In this document: in pieces, positions 1 through 11,100 of the stretch
Numbering within the stretch: the first letter of the stretch is position 1
How the letters are laid out: the number at the start of each line of letters is the position of its first letter
Assembly (NCBI RefSeq): GCF_026151205.1
Contig: NC_087080.1
Coordinates: forward strand, 5,559,096 to 5,623,095
Direction of reading: 5' to 3'
Length of the DNA stretch: 64,000 nt
From: Bolinopsis microptera
Taxonomy: Eukaryota > Ctenophora > Tentaculata > Lobata > Bolinopsidae
Position numbers and translations under genes: made by a program
Notes under the pieces: model-generated
Told to the model about the DNA's origin: nothing
Seen by the model: only the letters and a program-made list of their open reading frames with translations
The model's database searches: none

Positions 1-700
1 TCTGCACTACCTCCGTCAACCAGGCTGCATGGCTTGCTTTTCCTGCCATTTATGTCATTAATAAGGTCCCAGCTTTCCTTATTCTTGCACCTGTCAGCAG
101 CAACCTCAGCCCGCCTTATTGCCGGGACCATACCGGATGGGACTGCAGGGGGCTCAAACACGTGAAGAGAAGGAGGAGGAGGAGGAGGAGGCGTAGCAAC
201 ATGTTGTGGTTGTGATGTGGCCGTGGTTGTTATGCTCTCGAGTTTCTCTGATAAGGCCTTCAGCGTTGAATTGGTCTTATCTTGTTGCAGATTCAAGTGC
301 GTGAGACCTGTGTTGATGTCTGATAAGGCCACCACTCTCTCAGCAATCAGATTGTAGCTGCTACTGATTCTGTCGGTGTCTGCAATCAGGGAAGTAAGTT
401 TATCCTCAAGGGAGGTTATCTGTTTCGTAAGGGAAGCATTGTCATCTGATAAGTTAGATATCCTCAGTATTAGACTGTCAGTTTGTGTATTGTTGCGGGC
501 TTCAACTCCCGGTGGGTTGAAGCAAAAGGGCACATCCAGTCGATAAGCTGTCCAACAAAATTCTTAGTGATACCCTTAAGGTTGGAACAGTTGCTGTGCC
601 ATTCCTGGGTGCAATTGGTACAAGAAAGAATCCAGGCCTCTGGGTCGTGCTTTGGCACATGGGCATTTCATAGGATTTGCAGGGGAGGCCGGCTTCTTCT
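1..700 (-). pseudogene. Decayed retroelement ORF1 fragment: PHD-like finger plus coiled coil
   Basis: Read on the minus strand from about 700 down to 1. It starts with a Lys-rich stretch, then a PHD-like zinc finger: a Cys-x-Cys pair near 670-680, then CTNC, EWHSNC and WMCPF between 660 and 510. About 60 residues of heptad-like helix follow (480-240), then a run of prolines (about 165-190) and a basic tail. At least two frame changes are needed (near 650 and 475), so it is broken. PHD finger plus coiled coil is a common layout for ORF1 proteins of CR1/L2-type LINEs. That assignment is inference, since no reverse transcriptase is attached. The fragment runs off the left edge. Confidence 0.5.
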
Positions 701-785
701 TGTCCTTCTTCTTGTCCTGTACTTTAGATGGCATTCCGCCGAGACTAATTCATTGTTTGCTGATAGGTTTGGGCATGGTGTAGAG

Positions 786-1002
786 AGGCAATGGGAGCCA
801 GGATCCAAGTCTTGTCACCTCGGTTTCCCGCCTGCATGAAGTATTCACTTCCAATGGCTACAAAGCAACAGGTATGTATTTGAAGGCCGTGCAGTACATC
901 GCAGAAGCATTCCTCGATAAGGAAATCGATCCAGACGAGCGTGCTTACAAGGCATGGTGGGCAAAAACATTTTTCGTAACTTGGAAAGAGAATACTTAGT
1001 AC
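786..1002 (+). pseudogene. Unassigned coding fragment, possibly transposon-derived
   Basis: One open frame ends in TAG at about 1000 and encodes a helical, aromatic-rich block (motifs YLKAVQYIAEAF, DERAYKAWW, FFVTWKENT). I do not recognise the family. The composition looks like a real protein, unlike the shadow frames. Its position between retroelement debris and another unassigned ORF (1242-1847) suggests part of an old mobile-element gene, but there is no catalytic motif. No convincing start was found. Confidence 0.3.
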
Positions 1003-1241
1003 TTACTCAACTGTCAGCATAACGAATCAGACGTACCTTGATCTTATATGTACTTGTGACGGTCTTGTTTTGTATTTTATTTAACTCTGTTTTTATTTAA
1101 CTCTTTGTATTTAACTCTGCTGAAGAAGCAATTCCCTAATGCTGAAATCGTCATTTATTACCTTGGAAAGTTGGAAGTGATCAGAATGAGCAGCTGTTTG
1201 CATTTATTCGGGTTTCTTTTTCATCTGGTCGCTCAAGAAAT

Positions 1242-1847
1242 ATGGATGCGATAACTATGGCCCATGGAATGGAGAGAAAGAATGTGTACAGTGCTTTATC
1301 ATTACATGAAGACACATTTGCAATTGCACATGCACGTGGAAGTACAGTTTTGCATCCTACAGTTCACCTCAAAAAGGTTAAATCTACAGGCCAGAAAGCA
1401 GAACGAGTGAAATGGACTGGTGGTATGATAAGCCTAGGCAAGTTGGCAAAAACGCTGGACAGGGCATCGAGGGACTGCATTCGAGAAGGGAAAAGAAACA
1501 ATTTCCCTGTGTTCGCCGCAGTCGCAGATCCTGAAGAACAGAGTGGGAAGCCAATCGTCCGCGTCCATGGCCAAGTACTTTCTTTGGAAGCTGTAGATGA
1601 TGAAGCTGGATGCCTCGAGGATGAGGACGACTTAGCTTATGAGGTAGAACCTGAAGTTGATGATTGTGATGATAGAGAAACGATATCAACAGATAAATAT
1701 GGAACACTATCCTTCCGGCCTTTTGAGAAACTCACGCTCAATGGAGGAAGAAGCACTTTATCAACAAAATCTCGTCTTTCAAGATTCAAGGGGGACGCGT
1801 TGCGGATGTTCAACAGTTTTGAAAGCTGGCAGTACAGAAACTCTTAA
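1242..1847 (+). CDS. Hypothetical protein, 201 aa, possibly part of a decayed mobile element
   Basis: The open frame starts at ATG 1242. It has a basic first half (AERVKWTGGMISLGKL and a Lys/Arg-rich stretch) and an acidic block (EDEDDLAYEVEPEVDD) near residues 125-145. A second frame (1657-2010), overlapping the end, also looks coding toward 2010 (motifs KSQQEFAKGVVRF, CPMKYYCQEHS). One indel near 1830-1850 may therefore have split a longer ORF. No domain was recognised. It lies about 240 bp after the fragment at 786-1002 on the same strand and may belong to it. It could equally be a chance survivor in repeat DNA. Confidence 0.35.
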   Translation: MDAITMAHGMERKNVYSALSLHEDTFAIAHARGSTVLHPTVHLKKVKSTGQKAERVKWTGGMISLGKLAKTLDRASRDCIREGKRNNFPVFAAVADPEEQSGKPIVRVHGQVLSLEAVDDEAGCLEDEDDLAYEVEPEVDDCDDRETISTDKYGTLSFRPFEKLTLNGGRSTLSTKSRLSRFKGDALRMFNSFESWQYRNS

Positions 1848-2010
1848 AGTCTTCAAATCTCAGCAGGAATTTGCAAAAGGAGTGGTTAGATTTATTTCTT
1901 ATAAGTCATGCCCGATGAAGTACTACTGCCAGGAGCATAGCCTAATCAATGGATCTCCTAATGTTTGGCTACTCGTCGAAGACAAATACATCAGATGCGT
2001 TGTTCCTTGA

Positions 2011-2399
2011 TGACATTCAAAATCGTTGTGTTGTCAATGTTTGTATTCTGTACATTTTGAACATCTCACAATTTGCTTTTCTTGAATAGTCAAATGTTTG
2101 GTATATGTTTGATATAATACATTTCTATTTTCTTTATTTGTCATACGAATCTTTGACTTTAACGATCATTCCAAGCGTTATAAAGCATGAAACATGTCTC
2201 TTATTCAAGTACTAATAATATTTGCGAATTTAAAGTCATCCTAAAGGTCAAATATGAAGACCTAAATTCATGGCATAAATTGGCATAAATGGAGAATTGG
2301 CCAAACAAAATTTCCATTTATGCCATGAAATTTCTATGCCATTTGATGAATTTTATGCCATTTGTCTCCATTCTATGCCATTGGTACCCCCCCCCCCGT
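2011..2399. other. AT-rich non-coding stretch with repeated ATGCCAT words
   Basis: No gene seen. Between 2268 and 2385 the words GGCATAAAT, ATGCCATG and TATGCCATT recur in both orientations, which gives weak inverted-repeat potential. A C-homopolymer follows at about 2387-2397. Confidence 0.4.
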
Positions 2400-2925
2400 C
2401 TGTAGTCATATCTTACTACTCTAGGTGCATTCTGGCACTTTCGCAGGCTGAGTTTGACTGAACTAACTTCTAGACGGTGGTCCGACTCAAGAGAGTTAAA
2501 AGAATTGGAGACAACAGTGTCCTTGACTGAGTTTCGCCACTTCTTCCTTATCAGGATGTAATCAATCTGACTCTTGCTCAGTGTTCCGTCAGAGAGATAC
2601 GTCCATAGTTTACCGGGGCGTTTCTGAATCGGTGGTTTGTTGCCTCAAGGTTTCCCTCCAACAAAGTATCCCTGAGAAGCGATCTGTTTCTGTTGGATAC
2701 TCGATGCCAGTACCAACCTGAATCCTCCTCATTCAATCTGCTAAGATGTAAGATGGGCGTTAAAATCACCAACAACCATTAGCAGATGATGGGCTGGTAC
2801 CTCTCCTACTGCAGATCTTAGTCCCTCGTGAAAGTCCTCTGCCTCTTCATTTGATGCTGCTTCAGTGGGACTGTACTTCACATAGCCATGTGTATACGCG
2901 TACTGCTTAATTGACGATGTCAATT
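2400..2925 (-). pseudogene. LINE apurinic-type endonuclease fragment
   Basis: On the minus strand two frames together read as the C-terminal half of an exonuclease-endonuclease-phosphatase domain: VVGDFNAHL (about 2750), then SQIDYILI with WRNSV (about 2560), then SLESDHRLEVSSVKL (about 2470). These match the DFN, QIDYI and SDH motifs of LINE endonucleases. Frame changes near 2750 and 2620 show it is dead. No reverse transcriptase follows on the minus side. Differences in the motifs (SLESDHR against KHRSDHK) suggest a family other than the intact LINE at 16211-19433. Confidence 0.65.
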
Positions 2926-2939
2926 CATGTCAGCTCGGC

Positions 2940-4620
2940 GCGGCACAGTAGCGCATCTCGCCGATCTAGCCGTCGCTGTGAGAAGCCTTATTAAATGCGC
3001 GGCGCGGCACAGTAACGCATCGCGCTACAAGCGTATTGCGTGACGCGCTTGTTTCACAAGTTGAATATATATCCAATATCCTTTGCCGCCTTCGGCAGTC
3101 GCGCGCTACTGCAAGCGAGAGGGCTCTGGTTAGAGCAAGGACTGTACATCGTTATTACTGTAAGCCGTGGAATGTTACTCATCTAAATTTCTTCGAAGTA
3201 TAGCTTGTGTGTTTATAGCCTACCAAGACGCGCACCGAGTTGGACTCGTCGACGGTCCTGGATTTGGAACAAATATTTTACGAGTATCACTCGTTAAAGT
3301 ATAGCGCGCGCCGCGCTATTTTCATCTTCAGGCGCGTCCATAACACATTTTATTTACTTGTCATACGTTGTATGACCCGCCGCGCACGAGTGTGCGGCTG
3401 ATCCCCCACCTGCATTTTGTATCACGTTGCGACCCCCACGGTCGTTTCACCATCGTCCTGACATTACAGGGGGAGTGCGCGGCGGGTCATACAACGTATG
3501 ACAACCTGCATCTTAGAAACTCTACAGTGAAACGACGATGTATGGGGGTCACGACGTGATACAAACATTTACAATTTACTGTTTACTATTATTATTATTA
3601 TTATTATTGTACTATAAACTGAAAAACTCTCAAATCGATTTTGGGCATTTTTAACCACTTGTAATGTTTTAATTATTAAATACCTTAATTTATAAATTTT
3701 TAATCAGAACTAATTATAATGATCAATATTTATAATTTCAATTTATTCGATAGTTTAGTCTAGCATTGATATCGATATTGATATTATATTAATATTGTTA
3801 TCATTAAATGAAGCTAACTCCAAACATAAATTGATACATGTTACGTATCCCAAATATCAGCAGCGGCGAGCGCTTCGCGCGCGAAAAGTGGCATGCAACT
3901 TATGCCAAGACATAAATAATACTTCTTATTTTAACAGAGAGAGTTTTGTATCACGTGGTGACCCCCACGGTCGCTTCACTATAGTGTAGCGTCTTCGACG
4001 CTACAGGGGGAGCCGCGCACTTCGTGCGCGGCGGGTCATGCAACGTATGACAAAGAGAGTTGGAGTTGCTCTATCCAGAGCCCTTGTGCTTGCAGTGGCG
4101 TGCGCCCGCCTCTTTACTTGTGAAACTTACCTGGGGACCCCAGGCTATTATGTAAATAAAGATTTGGCGGAATGACAGGCTGAGCGCAACCCAGTGGTAC
4201 ATTTTGTTGACGGATGTTACTCGTCTAAATTTCTTCGAAGTAGCGCGCGCCGCTTTCTTCTCAAAATATCTCGACGGCAAGTGCAACGAAGGCAAGTGCT
4301 ACGACGGCAAGTGCTACGAAGTAGCGCGCGCCGGGCCAGATCATTAACAATGGTCAATACATTTTGCCGATCTACCTTGTCATACGTTGTATGACCCGCC
4401 GCGCACGATAGCGAGGCTCCCCTGTATTATATCGTAGAAACTCTACATAATGAAACGACCGTGGGGGTCACTTGTATCACGTTGCGACCCCACGGTCGTT
4501 TCACTATCGTCCTTTATCGTCCTGACGATACAGGGGAGCCGCGCACTCCGTGCGCGGCGGGTCATACAACGTATGACAAGGGGTCACGACGTGATACAAC
4601 GTCCTGGTAGGTTATAAACC
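2940..4620. repeat. GC-rich field of nested palindromic repeat modules
   Basis: A 17-bp palindromic module (GTCATACGTTGTATGAC or its partner GTCATACAACGTATGAC) occurs at 3360, 3486, 4035 (one change), 4379 and 4561. Each is joined to a CCGCGCAC/GTGCGCGG stem. Units run about 120 bp from TTGTATCACGT to ACGTATGACAA and include GACCCCCACGGTCGTTTCA. The stretch 4377-4579 is a near-complete inverted repeat of two such units. Other shared modules are ATTTCTTCGAAGTA (about 3188 and 4228), CCGAGTTGGACTCGTCGACGG (about 3234 and again about 5334), and runs of GGCAAGTGCTACGA (4275-4320). It may be a palindrome-built MITE family or foldback transposon remains. No transposase is seen. Confidence 0.6.
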
Positions 4621-5428
4621 TACAATGAACTAACTCATAAATGTAGATCTCATTTAATAATTTACAGTGTAAAGATATTTTATTCAAACTAAAGGAGTTA
4701 AGTGTGATCCTCAATCCGGTCCCCTGATGTCAACGAATAGTCTTTAAAGCAGCATGCAGTCGAACTGCATATGGGTGATGGGTATTCATTTTAGCGAGGA
4801 GTAAAATTGGTTGGACAGCAAATAGGAGGAGAAGAGCTTTTATTTTTGTATCCTTTCACTTTGATTCCACTTCCAGCCAAGTGGGTGGTTGATGCTGTCC
4901 ATATTGAGAGCTTGTATTCCTTCCATAGCGTAGACATATGCGGCCTTGAAACTCTTGCACGTTTAGAACGTAGTTGAGATTGTATGAGGCTTCATTGTTC
5001 ATGATGATGTTGAAAATCTTAAAATAATCGGTTACAATGAAGGCTTCAGTGGTAGTTCTGAAAGCCATGGCAAGGCCCTTCATTCGCTCTTGCTTGGTCT
5101 ATGTGGTTCTTCAGTTTATGATCCGACTCATGGTAGAGTAAGTTGGATCTTTGAGAAAGAAATTCCTATTTCTGTTTCCTCAGTTTTTCTTTTCTTTGTC
5201 TTGATAAAACTCTGGTTGATGATTTTAATTGGTCTAAATGTGCAATAAGACACAGAATAATAGTAAGGGTCTTGTATCTTTCTCAGACTCACGTGTTATT
5301 TGTTGTAGGTTTACAACCTACCAGGACGCGCGCCGAGTTGGACTCGTCGACGGAATATTATATGGAACAGATATTTTACGAGTATCACCCGTTAAGTTAT
5401 TTGTCGACCACCAGTGAGTTTTGATATT
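4621..5428. other. Flank with one short unassigned ORF and a repeat module
   Basis: A 75-aa minus-strand ORF (4856-5083) reads MAFRTTTEAFIV followed by YNLNYVLNVQEF. I cannot assign it, and it has no clear splice partner. At 5310-5400 the sequence repeats the 3218-3300 module (ACCTACCAGGACGCG through GAGTATCACCCGTTAA), so the palindromic repeat family extends this far. Confidence 0.35.
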
Positions 5429-5594
5429 GGGTCGTTCACATATTACGTAATCAGCTGAGGGGGGGGGGGGGGGGTTTCCGAATGGTTACGCTAGTCTAAT
5501 TTTGACACAATAGCTATGCGTAAAACTGTTTACGGAGGGGGGGGGGGGGTAAAAATGTTCCAAAAAATAATTACGTAATATATGTGAACGACCC
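5429..5594. mobile_element. 166-bp MITE with 20-bp terminal inverted repeats
   Basis: The ends are GGGTCGTTCACATATTACGT at 5429 and its inverse at 5573-5594, with near-perfect pairing. The interior holds two G homopolymers (about 5460-5474 and 5538-5549) and no ORF. Short MITEs with a GGGTCGTTCA-like end and ATTACGTAA are a recurring type in animal genomes. I cannot assign a superfamily, and the target duplication is not clear. Confidence 0.8.
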
Positions 5595-5909
5595 CTATTC
5601 ACAGGACACTATCCTGCAGCGCGGGGATGATCATCGATCATGTTCATCACATTAAACAGAAAATTCAAGGATATTTTTTTTAACGAACGCATTCAATGAA
5701 CCCATTCTTGGTTGAACGCATTCAAGTATAATACTTGAACGCATTCAGCTATAAGAGTATATTACCACCCACTTCTAGGGGTTGGACAATATTTAATCGT
5801 TAATAATATTATAAAACATCGAAGGTTTAAAAGTAATTTTTGTCATTGCTGTAGAGTTATTGTAACTTCTTTCTAGTCTTATTTCTGTTATAAATAACAT
5901 ACTTCAGAA

Positions 5910-5922
5910 CTTGATTTCAGCT
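5910..5922 (+). promoter_or_regulatory. Possible splice acceptor just before the TMEM107 start
   Basis: CTTGATTTCAG|CT immediately precedes ATG at 5923. It can be a cis acceptor for a 5'-UTR intron or a spliced-leader trans-splice site. DYNC2H1 has the same AG-CT-ATG arrangement. No TATA box or other core promoter was recognised in 5595-5909. Confidence 0.4.
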
Positions 5923-6342
5923 ATGGCGATTGCGGAAAGAATTCTCCCGCCAAGATTCCTTTCACTCATCATTCAGATCATCATCACTATGAACCTGTTC
6001 TGGTTTCAAGAGCCAACAGTAAATGCATCCTTACCACTTGGAGCCTCAGAAGATGTCAGAAAAGCTACAGAGACAGAAGTGCTTGTTGCTTTGTCTCTCA
6101 GTATCACTTGCAATGTTCTGGAAATGTTCAGTCTGTTTATAGGTTTAAGCATCTTCAGTTACTCTACAGGGATGATCTCTACTTGCTGCCATGTCATAGG
6201 TTCAATAGTTTTGGCATTCATTCTCTTAGAATCTCTCTCAGTCACTTCCCTCTGGTATTGCTTTACCTTTACCTGCATACTTCCAGCTCTTGTTGAGTTA
6301 CTGACTGTTATTGTTATATCCCGTGTTCAGGGCGGTAGATAG
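5923..6342 (+). CDS. TMEM107: TMEM107, ciliary transition-zone membrane protein
   Basis: This 139-aa four-pass membrane protein aligns along its length with vertebrate TMEM107 (140 aa). Shared features are the N-terminal PPRFLSLI, a TLFW-like MNLFWF after the first helix, and the central VLVALSLSITC. Hydrophobic segments lie at about residues 10-27, 50-72, 80-100 and 108-132. TMEM107 belongs to the MKS module of the transition zone at the cilium base, where it helps gate membrane-protein entry. The ATG at 5923 is preferred over an upstream in-frame TTG because it matches the family start. The gene is intronless here, unlike its multi-exon vertebrate counterpart, so intron loss or a retrocopy is possible. 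IFT22 follows 575 bp downstream on the same strand. Confidence 0.85.
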   Translation: MAIAERILPPRFLSLIIQIIITMNLFWFQEPTVNASLPLGASEDVRKATETEVLVALSLSITCNVLEMFSLFIGLSIFSYSTGMISTCCHVIGSIVLAFILLESLSVTSLWYCFTFTCILPALVELLTVIVISRVQGGR

Positions 6343-6917
6343 ATTTATATTATGGTGATGAATTATGAAATGAACACAATTCGATTTAAATTGCAGCTGT
6401 TTATTAATCATATTTAAATGTATTTGACCTGTTGACTGGTGGTATTCTTAGGGTGATTATTGATTTAGCCATGTATGAACAGCAATCAATGAAAACATGG
6501 CAGACTTAGTTGTGAGATAGTTGTGAGATATTGACCTTATATCTATAAAATGTTTAACTTAATTTACCATACTGGAATGATTATGAACAGATATTTTATT
6601 TTATTGACATGGCAATATTTCTATTTATCTTAACTATTCATCATTTTCTAGTAAAAATGTATTTTTTACTTTTTGGTACCAAGCAAATGATGGGAAATTT
6701 ATTGCATTTGAATGTTTTCCAATCAAGATCATATACTAATAGAAATTCCCTGCTTTGCCAGGTGTTTTTGGAGAGAAATTTGACTAGATTCGAAATTCAT
6801 GTTTTTCTTCTTGTTAAATACAAAAGAAATTGTGGTCAATACTTCAAAAGGTTACTAGATTTTTATAATATGGAGATATTATTGCCTGATCAGTGATCAT
6901 TAATCTATAGCAAGGAA
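6343..6917 (+). other. TMEM107-IFT22 intergenic spacer
   Basis: AT-rich. No canonical AATAAA was found. A 95-aa open frame at 6609-6896 has no recognisable domain and is probably chance. TAATCTATAG at 6901-6910 could be an acceptor 7 nt before the IFT22 ATG. Confidence 0.4.
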
Positions 6918-7787
6918 ATGGCAACAAAAGTAGTAATGATAGGACCACCGCACAGCGGGAAAACGACATTAGCAAATTACTTGGCTGATGCCACAGACTC
7001 TACCAGTGGAGAATACCACCCAACATCAGGTGTTCGGATTTTGGAATTCTCTTGCAATCTTCCTGATTCCAAAGCTGTTGATGTAAGTTGCAATGCATTT
7101 CTTTCAGTTTCATACATTTAAACAATGTAGCTAAGATGATCAATTACTAAAATATACTTGTTTTAGCTCTAGACAGAACCACATGATATGAAAAGGGGGG
7201 TTTTATAACAAGTACTTTAAGTATTTATACATTTATAAATCTCCTGCTCTCCCAGATAGAGTTGTGGGACTGTGGAGGTAATCCCCAAAATGAATCTTGC
7301 TGGCCCGCTATTGCAAGGGGAGCAGCAGCTCTTGTACTGGTATCAAATGTAGATATACCGGACTCAGAGGGCCAGTTCCTGGAAATGCTGTACTTGAGGT
7401 TTGCTGCTCAACATGGTCTCAAGGAGTCTCAATGTGCTGTATTCCTGAATAAAGTCGGAGGTGGGTTGAACATGACTTGATTGTTTCTTATTAACATTTA
7501 ACTGGCATTGAAGTTTAAGTAACAATCACTCTTTTAATTTACTTTATAATTCAACTCTGTGCTACTGGTACATTTAAAACGTTTTGTTTCTACATATCGT
7601 GATGTCCTCAGAAACAGAAAAAGTTGGGAAAGTTCCGGCAATGCTGACCAAGGTGCCCCACGAAATTGTATCAATGGAGAATGGAAGTAATGTGCACGCA
7701 GCATTTTGTCGAGTTATATCTTCAGCATTAACGGCACAGTCAGAAGAGTGGCGGAAGGGAGAAAATCAAATTTTATCCGTTCAATGA
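6918..7787 (+). CDS. IFT22: IFT22/RABL5, small GTPase-like subunit of IFT-B
   Basis: Three exons join in frame: 6918-7082, 7256-7460 and 7612-7787. They give 546 nt and 181 aa (human RABL5 is 185 aa). Residues about 8-16 form the P-loop GPPHSGKTT. YHPTSGVRILEF matches the family's YSPTQGVRILEF, and IELWDCGGNPQNESCWPAI is the signature replacement for the usual DTAGQ switch II. The NKxD guanine motif is degenerate (NKVGG), as expected for this divergent Rab-like group. IFT22 sits in the IFT-B core and travels in cilia on IFT trains, so it acts in the same process as the DYNC2H1 gene downstream. Introns are 173 and 151 bp. The exon 1 donor is GTAAGT and the exon 2 donor is GTGGGT. Confidence 0.95.
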
Positions 7788-8088
7788 CTTGTTTTGTTGA
7801 GATATTTCTTATCATGAAATTGAAATGAAAAAGTTTTCACAGAGTCAACAGATATGTTGCTGCAGGTATTATGCATTGTTAAATTATATTGGAGCTATTA
7901 CAGTCGATTATGTTTAAAGAGTTGTATTGGAGTTGTATTGGACCAACACTATTTGAATTTGTATATTATTTATGGTTGTTGATCAATCTACAGTCGATAA
8001 GTTTTTTCTTGGGTGTTACCTCATGCTGAAGAAAATGTCATCTCAGTTACCAAAAGTTGTGTATAATAATTCAATTCAAAATAATATG

Positions 8089-8094
8089 AATAAA
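8089..8094 (+). terminator. Poly(A) signal AATAAA of IFT22
   Basis: The sequence ATGAATAAATAAACC contains AATAAA 302 nt after the IFT22 stop and only 50 nt before the DYNC2H1 ATG. Cleavage would fall almost on the next gene's start. Confidence 0.7.
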
Positions 8095-8127
8095 TAAACC
8101 TAAGAATTTCCGCGATTTCTGAGCCTT

Positions 8128-8143
8128 GTACTCTTACTCAGCT
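8128..8143 (+). promoter_or_regulatory. Possible trans-splice acceptor before DYNC2H1
   Basis: TTGTACTCTTACTCAG|CT precedes ATG 8144. It is a pyrimidine-rich tract ending in AG, 3 nt from the start codon and about 45 nt after the upstream AATAAA. This is the spacing expected between cistrons in spliced-leader operons. A short cis-spliced 5' UTR is the alternative. Confidence 0.4.
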
Positions 8144-11100
8144 ATGTCAGAAGATGATGAGAGATACAGGTTCATCTTCGACACAGTTTCTAAATATTGT
8201 CCTACCGAAACCGGATGGGACGAATTCAAATCCTCAGTAGAACTTGCTAAGTTTTGTGATGATGCAGCTACACCTCTTCTTTCGTGTGTCTTTGCTAAGC
8301 AAGGTAATTTCTCATTCCCCTTCAAATATTCCACTAAAAGACTTTTCTGATGGGATTTGTATTAAGGATTAAAATGATAGTTGTACATTCATGTGTTTTC
8401 ACTAAACTTCTCATTTCTAAATATCCACCATATGTTCCGGTATTGGATCCCCAAATGTATATTATTTTGATTTTTATTTACCGTACATAAAATTTGCAGG
8501 AGTGTCATTGCAGCTCCAAGTGGCAGAAAACGACGCTCAACAGATTGTCTTCTTGAAAAACAAACCATGCCTCCTGGATGACAAGAACATGAATTCCGCT
8601 CTAGCTGTCACGACCATCACAGAGACTCCTTCTCAAGCTCTTTATCTTGCTCTTAGCAAGGTATGTTAAATATTTGATATTTTAATTCTATCCATCCGGG
8701 GCAACATTTAAAATTAATTATTCTGTTCAGAAACAATGTTTGGACTACTCGTGCGTTTAAGTCTAGATCCATTTGGTTATCATTCACGTTCACAATTTTA
8801 GATTTACTATCCGATGGTACGAAATACAGTTGATGCTAAGTTAGAGAAGCAGCTGTCTCAACTTGCAGCCTCTCTTGGACATGTCTCCAAAAAACTCGCC
8901 CCATCTTCTGACAATTTAGAGGATATCCAGGTTTGTATTTTGATCTTTGAACTTTGATTTTTTTAAAAAGATTTAAAAGCAAGTTTTCCAAAAAGTTGGT
9001 ATCTATGGCTTTACCAACTGTTTCCAGTTTTTGTTTGTGTAAACAATATAAAAAAATTCGTAGAGTGTAAAGGAGGAAGTGACATACTGGGAGAACTTGG
9101 CTAACAGGAGTAACAAACTGAGAGACCGAGAGAGGGCACAGTCGGTATTGGAGTTCCTGCAGCCAATCAGCAACGACATAACATCTCTCGGTAATTCTCA
9201 AACTACCATTCCTAGAGTATCACCAGTGTTTTTTTTTGTATATTTTCAGTTCTTATATTCTAAACCCTTTAGTCTCATCTTATTCTATCAATAGCATAAG
9301 TCTGAGGTCTCTTTATTTCACCTTAACAAAGAATATAAATTAACGAAAACCCCGCCCCAGAGTCGACCCCGCTAGATAGGTGCCATGATAACATGGAGAA
9401 GATACAGGACTATCTGGATGACTTGTGGAAGATGGTGCCGGATAGTGGAGCTCCATATGGCGAGGCCAGGATGAGGAACCTGCTTAGGGTTCTGGGTGAC
9501 ACGTGGACAAGGTTAATATTATCCCACTTTCACTTTTAGAAATTCACATTTGTGATTTAGTCAGTGGTATGATATTATTGTCCTCTATGATAAGGTCACA
9601 AATAATGACATACCGTGGACCCAATATTCCATATTCGATCATCTTGAGCCTGTAAGAGTCTGTTAGAGTCTTTAAGAGTCTGTTAGAACTTAGAGTACGG
9701 TAAAGTCTGTTAATTTACTATTTCTTTACTAATACTTAATACTTATACTTAACTAATACTTTACCAACACTTTACTAACTTTTTATCACCTTTCAGGTAT
9801 ATACAACGGGAACTGAGTGCTTTGTCAGTTTGGGAAGACAAGTACCACGACATCAGAGACACTCTTGGCGGAGCAATATCAGTGTGTGATAGGTTCCACA
9901 GGACTACCGATATGCTTACTGTACAGTTCTGGAAACGGTAATTCTTTAATTATTATTTTTGTTTGAAGTTTTAAGACGTTTATTAATTTATAATAATGTG
10001 TGCACTGTATAATTCAAACTATCCGAAGAGTCAAACACGAACTAAGGTAGCTTTTAAGTCGGTATTGTAACTTACAAATGGTAAACAAGGCTGTGATTCC
10101 TGTGACATATTGATAAACTAACCCCTACATCGTGTCCAGGTACAGCGCACAGCCATGGCTGGGAGACAAGTTCGTCAGCAAGAGTGTCCAGGACCTGTCA
10201 GTTCGGTTGGAGGAGATACTGAACATTAGAGTTGTTCACGAGCAGCTCACCAGGTCTGTCTTCAAGCTCTAGACTTGTTTTTATTCTAGTAGATGATTTA
10301 ACAACTTTTCACTTTGAAATGTGTAAATTATTCCTTTAAATTTCCTGATAACTTAGGATCAGGGTACAGATTGCTTAATAAGCAATGCTTATGTCGGGAT
10401 ATATAATTATATGAAGTAACTGTTATGATACCCAGGTTACTGTCAGAAACAGAACAAGGACAACTGAACACCGCCACCGCTTTCACCCCTTTCTCCCAGC
10501 TCAACTCTCTTTACAACACTCCCTATACCTTGACAAAGTGGCGTGCTGCTGTATCTCAATACGAGAGAGGTACGTACTAATTAATAATCATTATCTAATT
10601 TTCAATTAATAATTAGTAATTGTTCATCTTGTGCAGTGCTTCTAGCAGGGTTATTTAAAACCTTTACAACGGTATAAAGTTGTAAAGTTAATTAGGCTGC
10701 CTGATACTAGCTAGAGATGATGATGTTTCTTCAAACAAGCAAGATGACGTTATTATATTAGTTACACGTAAAAAGCAAGCTGGCGATACGTTACACATGC
10801 TTGTTGTGCACTTACACACACAACATCTCGACAATTCAGCGTCATTGAGACCACTGTGAGATCATGTTATAGTGCACGGTAGTCGCTACACATTGGGACC
10901 TGAAACAACAAGTTTATAAGACCCCAGCTAGATGGTAAGTAACGCGTTACGTAACGCTTTACGTGTTACTTACCATCTAGCTGGGGTTTAAGAAATCCTC
11001 TGGAGCACTATACTAGCGGTTACCTCTTATAGCTGAAGATGCAAGAGAATAACTTACAGTATATATCCAATACAAATAATGAAGTAATGACCTGATTGCT

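Noticed and set aside
2578-2923. Functional endonuclease gene
   Set aside because: Motifs are split across frames and no reverse transcriptase follows; it is a relic.
6609-6896. 95-aa ORF between TMEM107 and IFT22
   Set aside because: No domain, AT-driven composition, no splice or start context.
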